Source: Closterium sp. NIES-65
Lineage: Eukaryota; Streptophyta; Zygnematophyceae; Desmidiales; Closteriaceae
Length of the DNA stretch: 64,000 nucleotides
Assembly (NCBI GenBank): GCA_948144175.1
Contig: CANXME010002001.1
Location: 3,224,501 to 3,288,500, forward strand
Direction of reading: 5' to 3'
The first letter of the stretch is position 1. Every line of letters begins with the position of its first letter. The notes under the pieces are model-generated. The model had not been told where the DNA came from. It did no database searches and saw only the letters and a list, made by a program, of their open reading frames with translations. Below, one piece after another: positions 1-11,383 of this stretch. Position numbers and translations under genes: made by a program.

Positions 1-26
1 TCGACAGGTGACGGGAAAAAGGGGGT

Positions 27-58
<32 letters not shown>

Positions 59-423
59 CGGTGCACGTGCCCCCGGTGTGCCGCGGCTGGCGACGGGGCA
101 TGGCCGGGGCGGGGTCGGGGCCGCAAGTGGCGGCGACGTGGCCGCTGGCGGCGGCGACGGGGTCGATGGAGGCGGCGACTGGGCCGCGGAAGGGTGGCGA
201 CGGGGCCGCTGAAAGGGTGGGCGACGGGCCGCTGGAAGGGCGGCGGTGGGGCCGCTGAAAGGGCGGGCGACGGGCCGCAGGTAGGGCAGTGACGGGGCCC
301 GCTGAAAGGGCGGGCGACGGGGCCTGCTGAAAGGCGGGCGACGGGGCCGCTGAAAGGGCGGCGGTGGGGCCGCTGAAAGGGCGGGCGACGGGGCCTGCTG
401 AAGAGCGGGCGACAACGGGACCG
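1..423. repeat. GC-rich leader-type repeat with a poly-G run
   Basis: A poly-G run occupies about 23-58. It is followed by imperfect repeats built on GGGCGGCGACGGGGCCGCTG. This looks like the repetitive leader found between primer site and gag in the complete copia elements further right. Here it joins directly to reverse transcriptase sequence at about 424, so gag, protease and integrase are missing. The open frames across it are by-products of GC-rich sequence and I do not call a protein. Confidence 0.6.
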
Positions 424-1827
424 CTGGGTTCTCCGCCTGTCTTCAAGGCGCGTTACGTGGCTCGAGGCTTCAGACAGCGGCAGGGAGTTGACTACTTTCA
501 GACCTTCTCTCCCACCCCGAAGATGACCACTCTTCGGGTGCTGCTGCACATAGCCGCTCAGCGCGACTACGAGCTTCACTCTCTTGACTTCAGCACAGCT
601 TTTCTGCAGGGCAGCCTGCACGAGGAGATCTTGCTGCGCTGCCCACCTGGCTTTACTGGGTCGTTTCCTCCTGGTACCCAGTGGAGCCTCCGGCGGCCAG
701 TCTACGATCTCCGCCAGGCGCCCTGTGACTGGCACGACACACTGAGGACTACACTTGCGGCTCTTGGGTTTGCTCCTTCTACAGCCGACCCGTCACTGTT
801 TCTGCGCACCAACACCTCTTTGCCGCCGTTCTACATCCTCGTGTACGTCGACGACTTGATCTTTGCCACAGCTGACACTGCTGGACTCGCCCACGTGAAG
901 TCCGAGCTGCAGAAGAGACATACGTGCACAGACCTGGGTGAACTGCGTAGCTACCTTGGCTTGCAGATCACCCGGAACAGAGCACGCCGCACCATTACCC
1001 TGACTCAGTCACACATGGTGCAGCAGGTCCTTCAGCGCTTCGACTTCACGTACTCCTCGCCTCAGGCCACTCCTCTGTCTACTCGCCACTCGCTCTCAGC
1101 TCTGCCTTCGGATGAGTCCGTAGAGCCGAGTGGCCCGTACCCAGAGCTTGTTGGCTGCCTCATGTACCTGATGACCTGCACTCGACCTGACCTTGCATAC
1201 CCTCTTAGCATCTTGGCACGCTATGTTGCTCCTGGGAGACACCGACCAGAGCACATGGCTGCAGCGAAGAGGGTGTTGCGCTACTTGTGCAGTACGTCGG
1301 GCATGGGGCTAGTGTTTGGAGGGCGACGTTCAGTGGTCCTCACTGGTCACGCAGACGCTTCTTGGGCTGACGACCAGGCTACGCAGCGGTCGTCACAGGG
1401 TTACACCTTCAGCCTTGGTTCCGGCTCTGTTTCGTGGCGGTCTTCCCGCTCGTCTTCTGTTCTCGGCTCCAGCTGTGAGGCTGAGATCTACGCGGGGGCC
1501 ATGGCTGCACATGAGCTACGCTGGCTCACCTACCTGCTGACTGACCTAGGAGAGCCGCCTCGTTCTCCTCCAGTTCTGTACGTAGACAACAAGGCCATGC
1601 TGGCCTTGTGTCGGGAGCACAGACTAGAGCACAGAACGAAGCACATTGCTCTCGGCTACTTCCTTGCTCGTGAGCTGCAGCAGCGTGGCCAGCTGCGTCT
1701 TGCTTACGTGGCCTCTAAGGCCAACACTGCTGATATCTTTACCAAGGCACTTGCGCCTTGTGATCATCAGCGCTTCTGTACGATGCTAGGTCTTGTGCCT
1801 ACTTGGCCTCACTTGCTCACTTCTTGA
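424..1827 (+). pseudogene. E0 reverse transcriptase-RNase H remnant
   Basis: Open for about 468 codons and ending at TGA 1825-1827. Order of motifs: the RT entry segment ARGF followed by FSPTPKM, then LDFSTAFLQGSL, the RT catalytic box YVDD at 844-855, and copia RNase H with HADASWADD from 1348, SSCEAE, VDNKAML and EHRTKHIAL. These are the usual RVT_2 and RNase HI signatures of Ty1/copia Pol. It lacks everything upstream of RT, so it cannot act alone. The frame is free of stops although the element is truncated, which suggests the truncation is not very old. The listed start is simply where similarity to the complete copies begins. Confidence 0.85.
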
Positions 1828-1888
1828 CCTTGCTTGTACTGTGAGCTGTCTATAGCTGCACTTGCTTGTTTACCTTTATATATAATCT

Positions 1889-3059
1889 TATAATTTCATG
1901 CGAGAACAGACGCTGCTGTTCGTTCCTTTTCGTCAAGAAGTTTGCGATCCGATCCAAGTCGTACGGTTATTTGAAGCAAACGAGGTGTATATTGCTTCTA
2001 AGAGGAAGGAATATTCTGCTAGCGGCGATTCATGGATGCGCACGTTTGAACAAGCAGTGCATGAAGCAGATGATGTTGACGATGTCGATAACGATACGTC
2101 TCGATACGACGCATATGTAGATATTGGTGTGGAGCTGGGTTTCCACGATTCTGTTCGTTCATTTGATACATTTCGTACCATTCTCACAAGTGACAGCGAA
2201 TATATACAAATGGAACGTATGCTAAACGCTGAGCAACGTGCAATCGCTGATCACATTGTTCGAGGAGTGCGTCGATCATTTGAAAATGGACCTCTTTGCA
2301 TACTCGTGAGCGGTGGTGCCGGCGTTGGCAAATCCATACTAATCAAGACAGTTCACGATCGATTGATGCGCATTTTTCATGCGCAGATTCATACAGACTT
2401 TAGTACCATTAAGGTGTTAAAGATCGCCCCTTCAGGTGTTGCTGCTTTTCAAATCAAGGCTTATACCATTCATAATGCCCTAATGACTCCTGTCGTTCAA
2501 AATCGACAAATAAAGAAGTTGACTTCGGATAAGATAAATACTTAACGCTCACGACTTGGTGACGTAAAGGTTGTCATTGTTGATGAAATATCAATGGTGG
2601 GAAGGAATACATTTGAATGGATCGATTTCAGACTCCGTGAACTGACAAATAACACAAACTTTGCTTTCGGAGGCCTTCATATGGTCTTTGTCGGCGATTT
2701 TTTTCAGCTTCCTCCGGTGCGCGATATTCATTGTTTCGGTGACAATTCGCTCTCAATTCTTCGTGAATCACAATTGTGGGAGCGCGTGCGACTCATCGAG
2801 CTTACGACGATTATGCGTCAACGCGATGAGGCTAGATTTGCCGAACTGTTGAACCGATTACGTGAACGTAATCAAACCCGGATGGACGTTCAATTGCTAC
2901 ATGAACGTCAGATTGATACCTACCCAACAGGAATTGAGTTGCAACATTTGTGTTGCACCAATAAATCCATTGACTCGTTTAATCACGAAGTGTACTCATC
3001 ATCGTCGGAAGAAAAACATGCAATCCCAGCATTGGATTGTGCATTGTTTGGGAAGGATC
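1889..3059 (+). pseudogene. Helentron helicase, N-terminal part
   Basis: PIF1/RecD-type DNA helicase domain. An LLFVPFR segment near 1914, typical of the linker before Helitron helicases, precedes Walker A GGAGVGKS at about 2312-2335, Walker B VDEISMVG at about 2579-2602, and GDFFQLPPV at about 2693-2719. TAA at 2543-2545 interrupts the frame between Walker A and B; the same frame continues after it. The piece ends exactly at the GGATC duplication flanking E1. In a Helentron this helicase would unwind the donor strand for rolling-circle transposition. With the internal stop, four insertions and no Rep domain it is a relic. A cellular PIF1 is less likely because an endonuclease follows in frame. 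Confidence 0.8.
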
Positions 3060-3183
3060 TGTCAGAACATTATAGCTTATGCTTTTGTGTAGGCTGTAGT
3101 GGGGTAGCCTATATGGGGTACAACCCAATTAGGATTAGTACATGTACCCAATTCTTTCATAGTACATTCATTCTCGTTTCTCA
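3060..3183 (+). repeat. E1 5' LTR
   Basis: 124 bp, beginning TGTCAGAACAT and ending TTTCTCA immediately before the primer site TGGTATCGAGC. It contains TGTAGGCTGTAGTGGGGTA, the core shared by all six families in this window. Confidence 0.93.
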
Positions 3184-4211
3184 TGGTATCGAGCAGGTTC
3201 CCTCGTGGGAACTGTTCCTAGGGCCCACCAAGTCGAATTTTTTTTTTCCTGCCCGGAGCGCACTTCGCTTAGGCCCGAGTCGCGCCTCGTGTGCCCTATC
3301 TACCGTCGCGCCCGTCCTAGGTCTCCTTCGGCCCCGTCGCGTCGCCCCTAGCGGCCTCCCTCGCGCCGCCCTTACTCGGCCCGTCGCCGCCCTTCGCGGC
3401 CTGACGCCGCCCTACGCGGCCCGTCGCCACCCTACCAGCGGCCCCGCCGCCCTTACCTGCGGCCCCGCCGCCCTTATCTGCGGCCCCGCCGCCCTTACCT
3501 GCGGCCCCGCCGCCCTTCGCTGCGGCCCCGCCACCTTGCTGCGGCCCCAACGCCCTTCGCTGCGGCCCCGCCACCTTACCTGCGGCCCCGCCGCCCTTAC
3601 CTGCGGCCCCGCCGCCCTTACCTGCGGCCCCGTCGCCTGCTGCTACGGCCCCGCCACCTTACCTGCGGCCCCGCCGCCCTTCGCTGCGGCCCCGCCACCT
3701 TACTTGCGGCCCCGCCACCTTACCTGCGGCCCCGTCGCCCTTACCTGCGGCCCCGCCACCTTACCTGCGGCCCCGCCACCTTACCTGCGGCCCAGCCGCA
3801 CTTCGCTGCAGCCCCACCGCCTTACCTACGGCCCCGCCACCTTACCTGCGGCCCCATTCGCCTACTGCAGCTCCGCCCGCCACCCGAGCTGCCCCAGCCG
3901 CCATACCCAGCCGAGCAGCCGACCGCCGCACCGCCCTGCAGCCGAGCCGCCGAGCAGCCCAGCCGCCCAGCAGCCGAGCTGCAGAGCCACCCAGCCACCG
4001 AGCCGCCGAGCCGCCCAGAAGCCGAGCCGCCAAGCAGCCGAGCCGCCCAGCAGCCGAGCCGCCCAGCAGCCGAGCCGCCCAGCAGCCGAGCCGCCCAGCA
4101 GCCGAGCCGCGCGCACCGCCGAGTCGCTCGAGCCGCCCTGTCCGGTAAGAGCAGCGCCTCTTTCTCCGCACTGCCCTTACCCTACTGTTTGCGCTACTAG
4201 TCTACTTCTTT
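3184..4211 (+). other. E1 leader: primer site, hairpin, GC repeats
   Basis: Primer site TGGTATCGAGCAGG at 3184. A hairpin GTTCCC/GGGAAC occupies 3197-3202 and 3207-3212, and the GGGCCC palindrome lies at 3221-3226, followed by a T run. From about 3340 to 3840 the sequence is built from imperfect CCCCGCCGCCCTTACCTGCG-type repeats. From about 3880 to 4130 it is built from GAGCCGCCCAGCAGCC-type repeats. It reads open on both strands only because it is GC-rich. Gag starts at ATG 4212. Confidence 0.75.
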
Positions 4212-7200
4212 CATGGCTACCCCTAGTGTCCTCGCATTTTGACGCTGAGGGTAGGGCCATTGACTTTGACGTCTGGATAGATGACCTGCAGCTTTTCTTA
4301 CAGTGCGATAGGGCAGACAGACTCTCTCTCTTTGACGTCACCTCTGGTGCCTCTCCTTCCCCTACTACTGATACTGACGCCACTGTTCGCTCACAGTGGG
4401 CCACGCGCGATGCTGCTGCATGTCTTGCTGTGCGTCGCCACCTTCCTACCTTTGAGCGTGCGCACTTTAGCCAGTACAAGAGTGCTCAGACCTTGTACGA
4501 CGCTGTAGTTGCACGCTACTCCTCCCCTGCCACTGCTGCACTGAGCCGCCTCATGCTACCGTACCTCTTTCCTGACCTTGCTGCCTTTCCCACAGTTGCT
4601 GACCTCATTACGCACCTCCGCACTAGTGACACTCGCTACCGCGCTGCGCTTCCTGCTGACTTCTGCGCCAGGACCACCCCCCCATGTACATCACTCTCTA
4701 CTACATAGTCACTCGCCTCCCTGACTCCCTTCGCGTAGTCAGGGACCACTTCTTCTCAGTCTGTCCCACCACTCTCACTGTTGACCTCCTCGAGAAGGCC
4801 CTCCTAGCAGCGGAGAAGAGTATAGTCGCTGTAGGAGCCTCTCGTGGTGACCCGCGCACCCCCATCTTTGAGGGGTGTTCCCCCTCCCCCCTTCTGCCCT
4901 CTATTGCCTCTGCTGCTGCGGCCGACCTCGTTGAGCTTGAGTCGGTCGGTGCGGCGTCTACCCCCAGCGGGAGACGCCGCTCTGGCAAGGGCAAGGGGGG
5001 AAGGGGCGCTGGAGGAGCTAGCGGGGGCGGTGGAGGCGGAGGTGGAGGCGGCGGGGGGAGTGGGGGTGGCGGTGGGGGTGGAGGTGTCGGTGGCGGCAGT
5101 GGAGGTGGAGGCGGCGGCGGCGGTGGTGGTGGGAGCGGAGGTGGCCGAGGTAGCGGCGGTGGAGGAGGCGGTGGCGGAGGAGGTGGAGCTGGTCGGGGTG
5201 GCACTGCGCAGAGGGTCAGCTCCGGTAGTGGTCCGCGCCAGCCGCAGCAGCAGCAGCAGCGCGCTCGTGACACCCCCTCCCCTCAACAGCTCCGTGAGTG
5301 GTACGCTGCACGCCAGCGGGGTGGGGGTACTAGTCCATGCACCTACGTCCTGCGCACCGGCGACCGTGCGGGTGAGCAGTGTGGGGGTGCGCACCCCACC
5401 CAGCGCTGCTTTGGCCGCCCGACGGACGCTTGGCGTCACCAGTTCCCTAAGGACACTGAGATCCCTTGCTGGGGCGAGCTGTCTAGGGTAGGGGTAGCTA
5501 TCTTTGACCTTGACTTTGATGCTATTCTTGCTGCTATGTATACTGTGTCTATTAGTGAGGAGGGTGACTGTTAGCGGTGTTTCCCGCCCGACCCGGGCAT
5601 TCAGACTGCTGCTCTAGGTGCTAGTGAGGCTGCTGCTCTTGGTGCTAGCGAGGCTGCTGCTCTGGGTGCTAGTGCGTCTGCTTCCTCAAGTGCAGGTGAG
5701 TCTGCGCTCTCAGGTACTGCGTCGGCTTCGGCCTCCCACACCTTCACACTTGACTCGGGGTCTTCTCGCTCCTTCTTTCGAGACCGCACCACACTCACGC
5801 CGCTTGGTCGGCCAGTTGCAGTCTCCCTGGCAGACCCCTCTGGGGGTCCTGTCCTTGCTCACTTCTCCACTGTCCTCCCGTGTCCGGCGGCCCCCTCTAG
5901 CACCCTGTCTGGTCTTTACCTCCCCTCGTTCTCTACGAAATTGGTGAGTGGTGCTGACCTACAGGATGCGGGGGTGCACCAGTTCACTCCTGCGAGTCAG
6001 CGGGTGACCCACTGCACGGACGCTCGGACAGGCCGACACCTAGCCACGTTTACACGTCAGCCGGGGTCGAGCCTGTACACACTGACTACTGCGTCTCCTC
6101 CAGTCCCTGCGTCTGGTCAGGTAGCTGCGTCGGGTCAGGTGTTAGCTGCAGCGTCCAGGTCTGGTCCTGAGTCTGCCCCCTGCTCGTGTCGCCTCTTGTC
6201 TCACGAGACTCTCCTCTGGCACCACCGCCTTGGTCACCCCTCCCTGCTTCGTCTCCGAAGCATGGCCTCCCGTGTCCTTGTCTCTGGTCTTCCCCGGTCC
6301 CTCCCTCCCCTTCCTCCGGGGCCTGGCCCTACCTGCGTCCCCTGTGTCGAGGGGCGGCAGCGGGCTACCCCTCACTCCTCCCAGTTTCCTCCGACGGAGG
6401 CCCCGCTGCAGACGCTTCACATGGACGTGTGGGGCCCAGCCCGCGTCCGTGGACAGGGTTACGAGCGCTACTTCCTGCTGGTGGTTGACGACTACTCGCG
6501 TTACACCACAGTCTTCCCCTTGCGCAGCAAGGGTGATGTCACTGAGGTGTTGATCGATTGGATCCGCGCAGCTCGTCTCCAGCTCAGGCGGAGCTTCGGC
6601 TCGGACTTTCCAGTTCTGCGTCTGCACTCTGACAGAGGCGGAGAGTTCTCCTCTGGCCTTCTGCGAGCCTACTGTCGTGCACGAGGCATCCGCCAGACCT
6701 TCACGCTTCCGGACTCTCCACAGCAAAATGGGATTGCTGAGCGCCGCATTGGCATGGTCATGGACGTCGCCCGTACGTCCATGATGCATGCGGCTGCACC
6801 CCATTTTCTGTGGTCGTTTGCGGTTCGGTACGCGGCGCATCAGATCAACCTTCAGCCTAGGGTCTCCATGCCGGAGACCTCCCCAGCTTTGCTGTGGACT
6901 GGGAAGGTTGGCGATGCGTCTGCGTTCCGTGTCTGGGGATCTCGGGCGTTTGTCCGCAACTTGTCTGCGGACAAGCTGTCCCCTCGTGCTGCTCCTTGCG
7001 TCTTCCTGGGTTTCCCCCCAGACGCGCCAGGGTGGCAGTTCTACCACCCCACCTCTCGCCGTGTTCTGTCCTCCCAGGACGTCAGGTTCGACGAGTCGGT
7101 CCCCTACTACTGTCTCTTCCCCTACCGCACTCCGTCCCTCCCCCCGCCACCGCTCTTCCTTGTACCAGGTCCCCCCCCGGTAGACCCCCTCCCCCCTCAG

Positions 7201-7530
7201 GGTCCTGCCCCTTCAGGTGTGTCCCAGGTAGACGCTGTTGAGCGTGTCGAGGTGGCTGGTGACTCTGGTGCTGCTGAGGGTGCTGAGCCTGGGGGTGCTA
7301 ACTCTGGGGGTGCTGAGCCTGAGGGTGCTACGATTGGGGGTGCTGAGCCTGGGGGTGCTGAGTGTAGGGGTTCTGAGCCTAAGGGTGCTGAGCTTGGGGG
7401 TGCTACACCTGGAGGTGCTGAGCGTGGGGGTGCGGAGCCTGAGGGAGCTGGGCCTGCTGGTACTGTGCCTGGCGGTTCTCCGGGTGCTTCTTCTCGCCGG
7501 GAACCACTCTCTCCACAGGATCTGCGTTAG
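4212..7530 (+). pseudogene. E1 Gag-protease-integrase part of polyprotein
   Basis: Gag starts MATPSVLA at 4212. An extra base near 4236 shifts the frame at once, and the poly-C tract near 4675-4683 shifts it again. After a Gly-rich run (about 5020-5190) comes the Cys/His motif near 5337-5410. TAG at 5572-5574 replaces a Tyr codon of the relatives. The protease motif at about 5752 reads DSGS instead of DSGA. The pre-integrase HHRLGHPS lies near 6216. Integrase has MDVWGP at about 6421, DDYSRY near 6487 and QQNGIAERR at about 6720, covering the D,D-35-E core. A Gly/Ala/Glu/Pro repeat tail follows until TAG 7528-7530, a Glu codon in sister copies. Confidence 0.88.
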
Positions 7531-10095
7531 TGGTTTGCCCGGCGCTGGAGACGAGCTGCTGGAGCTGGAGGTGGTGCGGGTACAGGAGGTTCTTTTGTTG
7601 CTGAGGGAGCTGGTGCCACGGGTCCTGGAGGTGCTCGTACTGGGAGTACTGGAGCTGCTGGACCTGCGGGTACTTCTGGAGCTGGAGCTGCTGCGGGTGT
7701 TGGCGCGGAGGCTACTGCTGTCGGTCCTGGAGGCGGTCCTGCTGGGGGTACTACTGGTGCTGCTGGAGGTACTGGAGCTGGAGCTGCTACTGGTGCTGGT
7801 GCTGTCCCTGCTGTGTCTGGAGTCGCCGCGCGGCCTCGGTCGTACTTCGTTCCGCTCCTTCAGCAAGTTCTTGGTCTCCCGTCTTCTACTGGTCCTCCTC
7901 CTCCCTTAGAGTGTCCACAGCCTGTCCCGTCGCAGTTACAGTTACAGCCGGCCTCCCCACTGCCTGCTCCGTCTCCCTACACTTGTCCTACTGGAGGTCT
8001 TGCTGAGCGTCGTGAGCCTGCGTCTCGCCCTGCGTCGCCGGTCCGTGCTGCTCGCACTAGTGGTCGCGGTTCGCGTCAGCGTCCTCCTCCTGTCCCTCGC
8101 ACGCACTGGATGTCTCTGCGTCCGTCGACTGCTCCTCTGCGTGCCCCTTTGCCTTCTCCTCCTGAGTCTTCTCTTCCTGCTCTTCCCGACCCGGAGTCGG
8201 ACTCTCTTCGTGCTGCCAGTCCTAATGTCACGCGTCTCCTTACTACCGTTGTCACTTACCCTTCCTTTGAGTTCACTGCTGCGTCTGCCCTAGTTGCTGA
8301 GCTCGTCGACTTTGCTGCTCGTTGTCGCCTAGACTACGTTACCAGTCTTGTTGCTGAGACTGTGTCTGTCTGTCCTCCGTCCGTCGGGGGTGAGTGTGCC
8401 CTTGGCACGGACGTCCTTGAGGACAGGCAGGAGGAGTTCCAGTGCTTGGCCGCTGCTTCACCTCATCTCGTGTACGTACTGCTTACCCCTGAGGGAGACC
8501 CGGATGCACTTGACATCCCGACTCCGCGCTCTTACGCGGAGGCGATAGAGGGTCCCTACTCCTCTCAGTGGCAGGCAGCCATGGACGCAGAGATGGCTTC
8601 CTGGAAGTCCACAGGCACCTACGTTGACGAGGTTCCCCCACCTGGGGCGAACATCGTTAGTGGCATGTGGATTTTCAGGGTGAAGCGGCCGCCGGGCTCC
8701 CCGCCTGTCTTCAAGGCACGGTACGTGGCTCGTGGTTTCAGTCAGCGGCAGGGAGTTGACTACTTTCAGACCTTCTCTCCCACCCCGAAGATGACCACTC
8801 TTCGGGTGCTGCTGCACATAGCCGCTCAGCGCGACTACGAGCTTCACTCTCTTGACTTCAACACTGCTTTCTTGCAGGGTAGCCTGCACGAGGAGATCTG
8901 GCTGTGCCGCCCACCTGGCTTCACTGGGACTTTTCCTCCTGGCACCCAGTGGAGCCTCCGGCGGCCAGTCTACGGTCTCCGCCAGGCACCGCGTGAGTGG
9001 CACGACACACTGAGGACTACACTTGCGGCTCTTGGGTTTGCTCCCTCTACTGCTGACCCGTCGCTGTTTCTGCGCACCGACACTTCTTTGCCGCCGTTCT
9101 ACATCCTCGTGTACGTCGACGACTTGGTCTTTGCCACAGCTGACACTGCTGGACTCGCCCACGTGAAGTCCGAGCTGCAAAAGAGACACACGTGCACAGA
9201 CCTGGGTGAACTGCGCAGCTACCTTGGCTTGCAGATCACCCGGGACAGAGCACAGCGCACCATTACCCTGACTCAGTCACACATGGTGTAGCAGGTCCTT
9301 CAGCGCTTCGGCTTCACGTACTCCTCGCCTCAGGCCACTCCTCTGCCTACTCGTCACTCGCTCTCAGCTCTGCCTTCGGATGAGTCCGTAGAGTCGAGTG
9401 GCCCGTACCCAGAGCTTGTTGGCTGCCTCATGTACCTGATGACCTGCACTCGACCTGACCTTGCATACCCTCTTAGCATTCTCGCACGCTATGTTGCTCC
9501 TGGGAGACACAGACCGGAGCACATGGCTGCAGCAAAGAGGGTGTTGCGCTACTTGTGCAGTACGTCGGGCATGGGGCTTGTGCTTGGAGGGCGGAGTCCA
9601 GTGGTCCTCACTGGGCACGCAGACGCTTCTTGGGTGGACGACCAGGCTACGCAGTGGTCGTCACAGGGTTACACCTTCAGCCTTGGTTCCGGCTCTGTTT
9701 CGTGGCGGTCTACCCGCTCGTCTTCTGTTCTCGGCTCCAGTTGTGAGGCTGAGATCTACGCCGGGGCCATGGCTGCACAGGAGCTTCGCTAGCTCACCTA
9801 CCTGCTAACTGACTTTGGAGAGGTGCCTCATTCTCCTCCAGTGCTGTACGTAGACAACTAAACCATGCTGGCCTTGTGTCGAGAGCAGAGACTGGAGCAC
9901 AGAACGAAGCACATTGCTCTTCGCTACTTCCTTGCTCGTGAGCTGCAGCAGCGTGGTCAGCTGCGTCTTGCGTACGTGGCCTCTGAGGCCAAAACTGCTG
10001 ATATCTTCACCAAGGCACTTGCTCCTTGTGATCATCAGCGCTTCTGTACTCAGCTTGGTCTTGTGCCTGTCTTGCCTCACTTGCTCACCTTTTGA
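7531..10095 (+). pseudogene. E1 reverse transcriptase-RNase H part
   Basis: Same frame as the preceding part. A low-complexity Gly/Ala/Thr segment leads to RT (about 8600-9350) with FSPTPKM, LDFNTAFLQG and YVDD at 9112-9123. RNase H follows with HADASW at 9616-9633 and EHRTKHIAL near 9895. Three stops break it: TAG 9289-9291 where relatives have CAG, TAG 9790-9792 where they have TGG, and TAA 9859-9861 in the VDNK motif. The final stop is TGA 10093-10095. This part would copy the RNA and degrade the RNA strand of the hybrid; this copy cannot make it in one piece. Confidence 0.88.
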
Positions 10096-10309
10096 CCTTG
10101 CTTGTACTGTTGCATATATATATACACCTGCTCTTGCTTGTCTAGCCTTTTATATATATATGTACTCCTGCATGTGAACTGGCCTTGTGGCCTTGACCTT
10201 GTGCTCGGAATGTGTGGTGACTTTGTGATCCACCCTGAGCTTGCTTTGCTTTGCTTTGCTTGACTGGTCTTGTGACCCCTTGTACTCCCCCACTTTGCCT
10301 ATGGGGGTG
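10096..10309 (+). other. E1 3' tail and polypurine tract
   Basis: AT-microsatellite-bearing tail shared with the other copies. It ends in the hairpin CCCCCA (10287-10292) and TGGGGG (10302-10307). ATGGGGGTG directly precedes the 3' LTR and is the likely plus-strand primer. No gene is seen. Confidence 0.7.
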
Positions 10310-10436
10310 TGTCAGAACATGATAGCTTATGCTTTTGTGTAGGCTGTAGTGGGGTAGCCTATATGGGGTACAACCCAATTAGGGTTAGTACATGTACCCA
10401 ATTCTTTCATAGTACATTCATTCTCGTTTCTTCTCA
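10310..10436 (+). repeat. E1 3' LTR
   Basis: 127 bp, TGTCAGAACATGATAG...TTCTTCTCA. It differs from the 5' LTR by two substitutions and an extra TTC. It is followed by the GGATC duplication. Confidence 0.93.
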
Positions 10437-11060
10437 GGATCAATCGAGGAAGAATAAACCGATCACACCACAGGGGTTTGCAACAACTTCATCGCATGGA
10501 TTATTGGCTGTTCTGTAATTATTCATCGGTTCGCGTGTCCATATATCATGTAATGTAAATACATCGGATGGGCTTGCCAACGGCACTCCTGGCATAGTTG
10601 TTCATTTCACTTTGAATGAGCAATGTGTGGTGGAGACGATATGGGTACAATTCGACGAAAGAGACGTCGGACGTAACACCCGTATAAAATGTTCGTCACT
10701 TTTCTTCAAAACGATTGGAGGCCAACAAACCTGGACGCCTATACAGCGTATCGAGAAGTCATTTTCTGTAAACTCTCGATACGATATGATATCTCGGATG
10801 CAGTTTCCGTTACGACCAAGCAATGCAATAAGTTTTCATCGAAGTCAGGGTGCTATTTTTGACGGTCGAGTTGTGCATTTCGAGAAGAAAGTGTTTCCTC
10901 AAGGCGCTTACGTTTCTCTAAGTCGTTATCGCAGTCCCAACCAACTATTTTTTACAATTCTTTCGGAATTATGCATAAAAACTGATTCTCGCGTTGTAGC
11001 GGAAATGCGTCGTTTACGCGAGCGACCTCTCGTTTTGAGTCGGCCATCGGTCGAATTAAT
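10437..11060 (+). pseudogene. Helentron helicase, C-terminal part
   Basis: Continues the helicase frame after E1. The segment SDGLANGTPGIV at about 10567-10602 and the late PIF1 motifs, ISFHRSQGAIF near 10831 and GAYVSLSRY near 10903, are plain; in PIF1 helicases they form the motif V-VI region that contacts DNA and ATP. TAA at 10516-10518 breaks the frame before them, with the same frame open on both sides. The piece ends at TTAAT 11056-11060, the target duplication of E2, and the reading resumes at 21282. Its base composition is much lower in GC than the flanking copia sequence. Confidence 0.78.
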
Positions 11061-11186
11061 TGTGAAGAAATGAGGAGTGAATGAACTAGCAAGCGGGTGG
11101 GTACAAGTAGGAAAACCTAGAAGTGTTGTACCCCATATTGTCTACCCCACTACAGCCTACACAGACTATAGCATATGAGTTTGACA
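11061..11186 (-). repeat. E2 3' LTR
   Basis: 126 bp; on the minus strand it begins TGTCAAACTCATATG and ends TTTCTTCACA. It contains the shared core TGTAGGCTGTAGTGGGGTA. It is flanked on the left by TTAAT. Confidence 0.92.
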
Positions 11187-11383
11187 CACCCCCATAGGCA
11201 AAGTGGGGGAGAACAAGAGGTCACAAGACCAGTCAAGCAAAGCAAAGCAAGCTCAGGGTGGATCACAACGTCACCACACATACCGAGCACAAGAGCAAGG
11301 CCAAAAGGCCAGTTGACATGCAAGATCATATATAAAGGTAAACAAGCAAGTGCAGGTATAGAAAGATCACAGTACAAGCAAGG
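11187..11383 (-). other. E2 3' tail and polypurine tract
   Basis: Non-coding tail. The CCCCCA/TGGGGG hairpin lies at 11189-11194 and 11204-11209, directly beside the LTR, as in the other copies. No gene is seen. Confidence 0.65.

Larger units (their letters stand above)
1..1888 (+). mobile_element. E0: truncated Ty1/copia element
   Basis: A leader-like GC repeat joins an RT-RNase H coding piece, followed by about 60 bp of the family's 3' tail ending in TTTATATATAATC. No LTR, polypurine tract or target duplication is seen. The 3' end runs straight into helicase coding sequence at about 1889. The left end may continue outside the window. A large deletion must have removed gag-protease-integrase, and another removed the 3' LTR together with the start of the helicase element; their order cannot be read. 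Confidence 0.75.
3060..10436 (+). mobile_element. E1: full-length Ty1/copia element
   Basis: A 7377-bp element bounded by TGTCAGAACAT...CTCA LTRs and a perfect GGATC duplication (3055-3059 and 10437-10441). It sits inside the helicase coding frame. Order: 5' LTR, primer site, GC-rich leader, Gag, protease, integrase, RT, RNase H, 3' tail, polypurine tract, 3' LTR. The LTRs differ by two substitutions and a 3-bp indel. The polyprotein has at least two frameshifts and five in-frame stops, so this copy is not autonomous. Confidence 0.95.

Noticed and set aside
3317-4140. Long Ala/Gly/Pro/Arg frames on both strands of the copia leaders
   Set aside because: They are products of GC-rich leader repeats and differ completely between copies.
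2594-4708. Helicase-retrotransposon fusion protein of about 700 residues
   Set aside because: The open frame crosses the E1 5' LTR and leader by chance; the helicase part ends at the target duplication at 3059.
7238-7909. Leu/Val-rich frames beside the integrase tail that look like membrane proteins
   Set aside because: They are the +1 or +2 reading of GGTGCTGAGCCTG repeats in the real frame and recur in every copy only as shadows.
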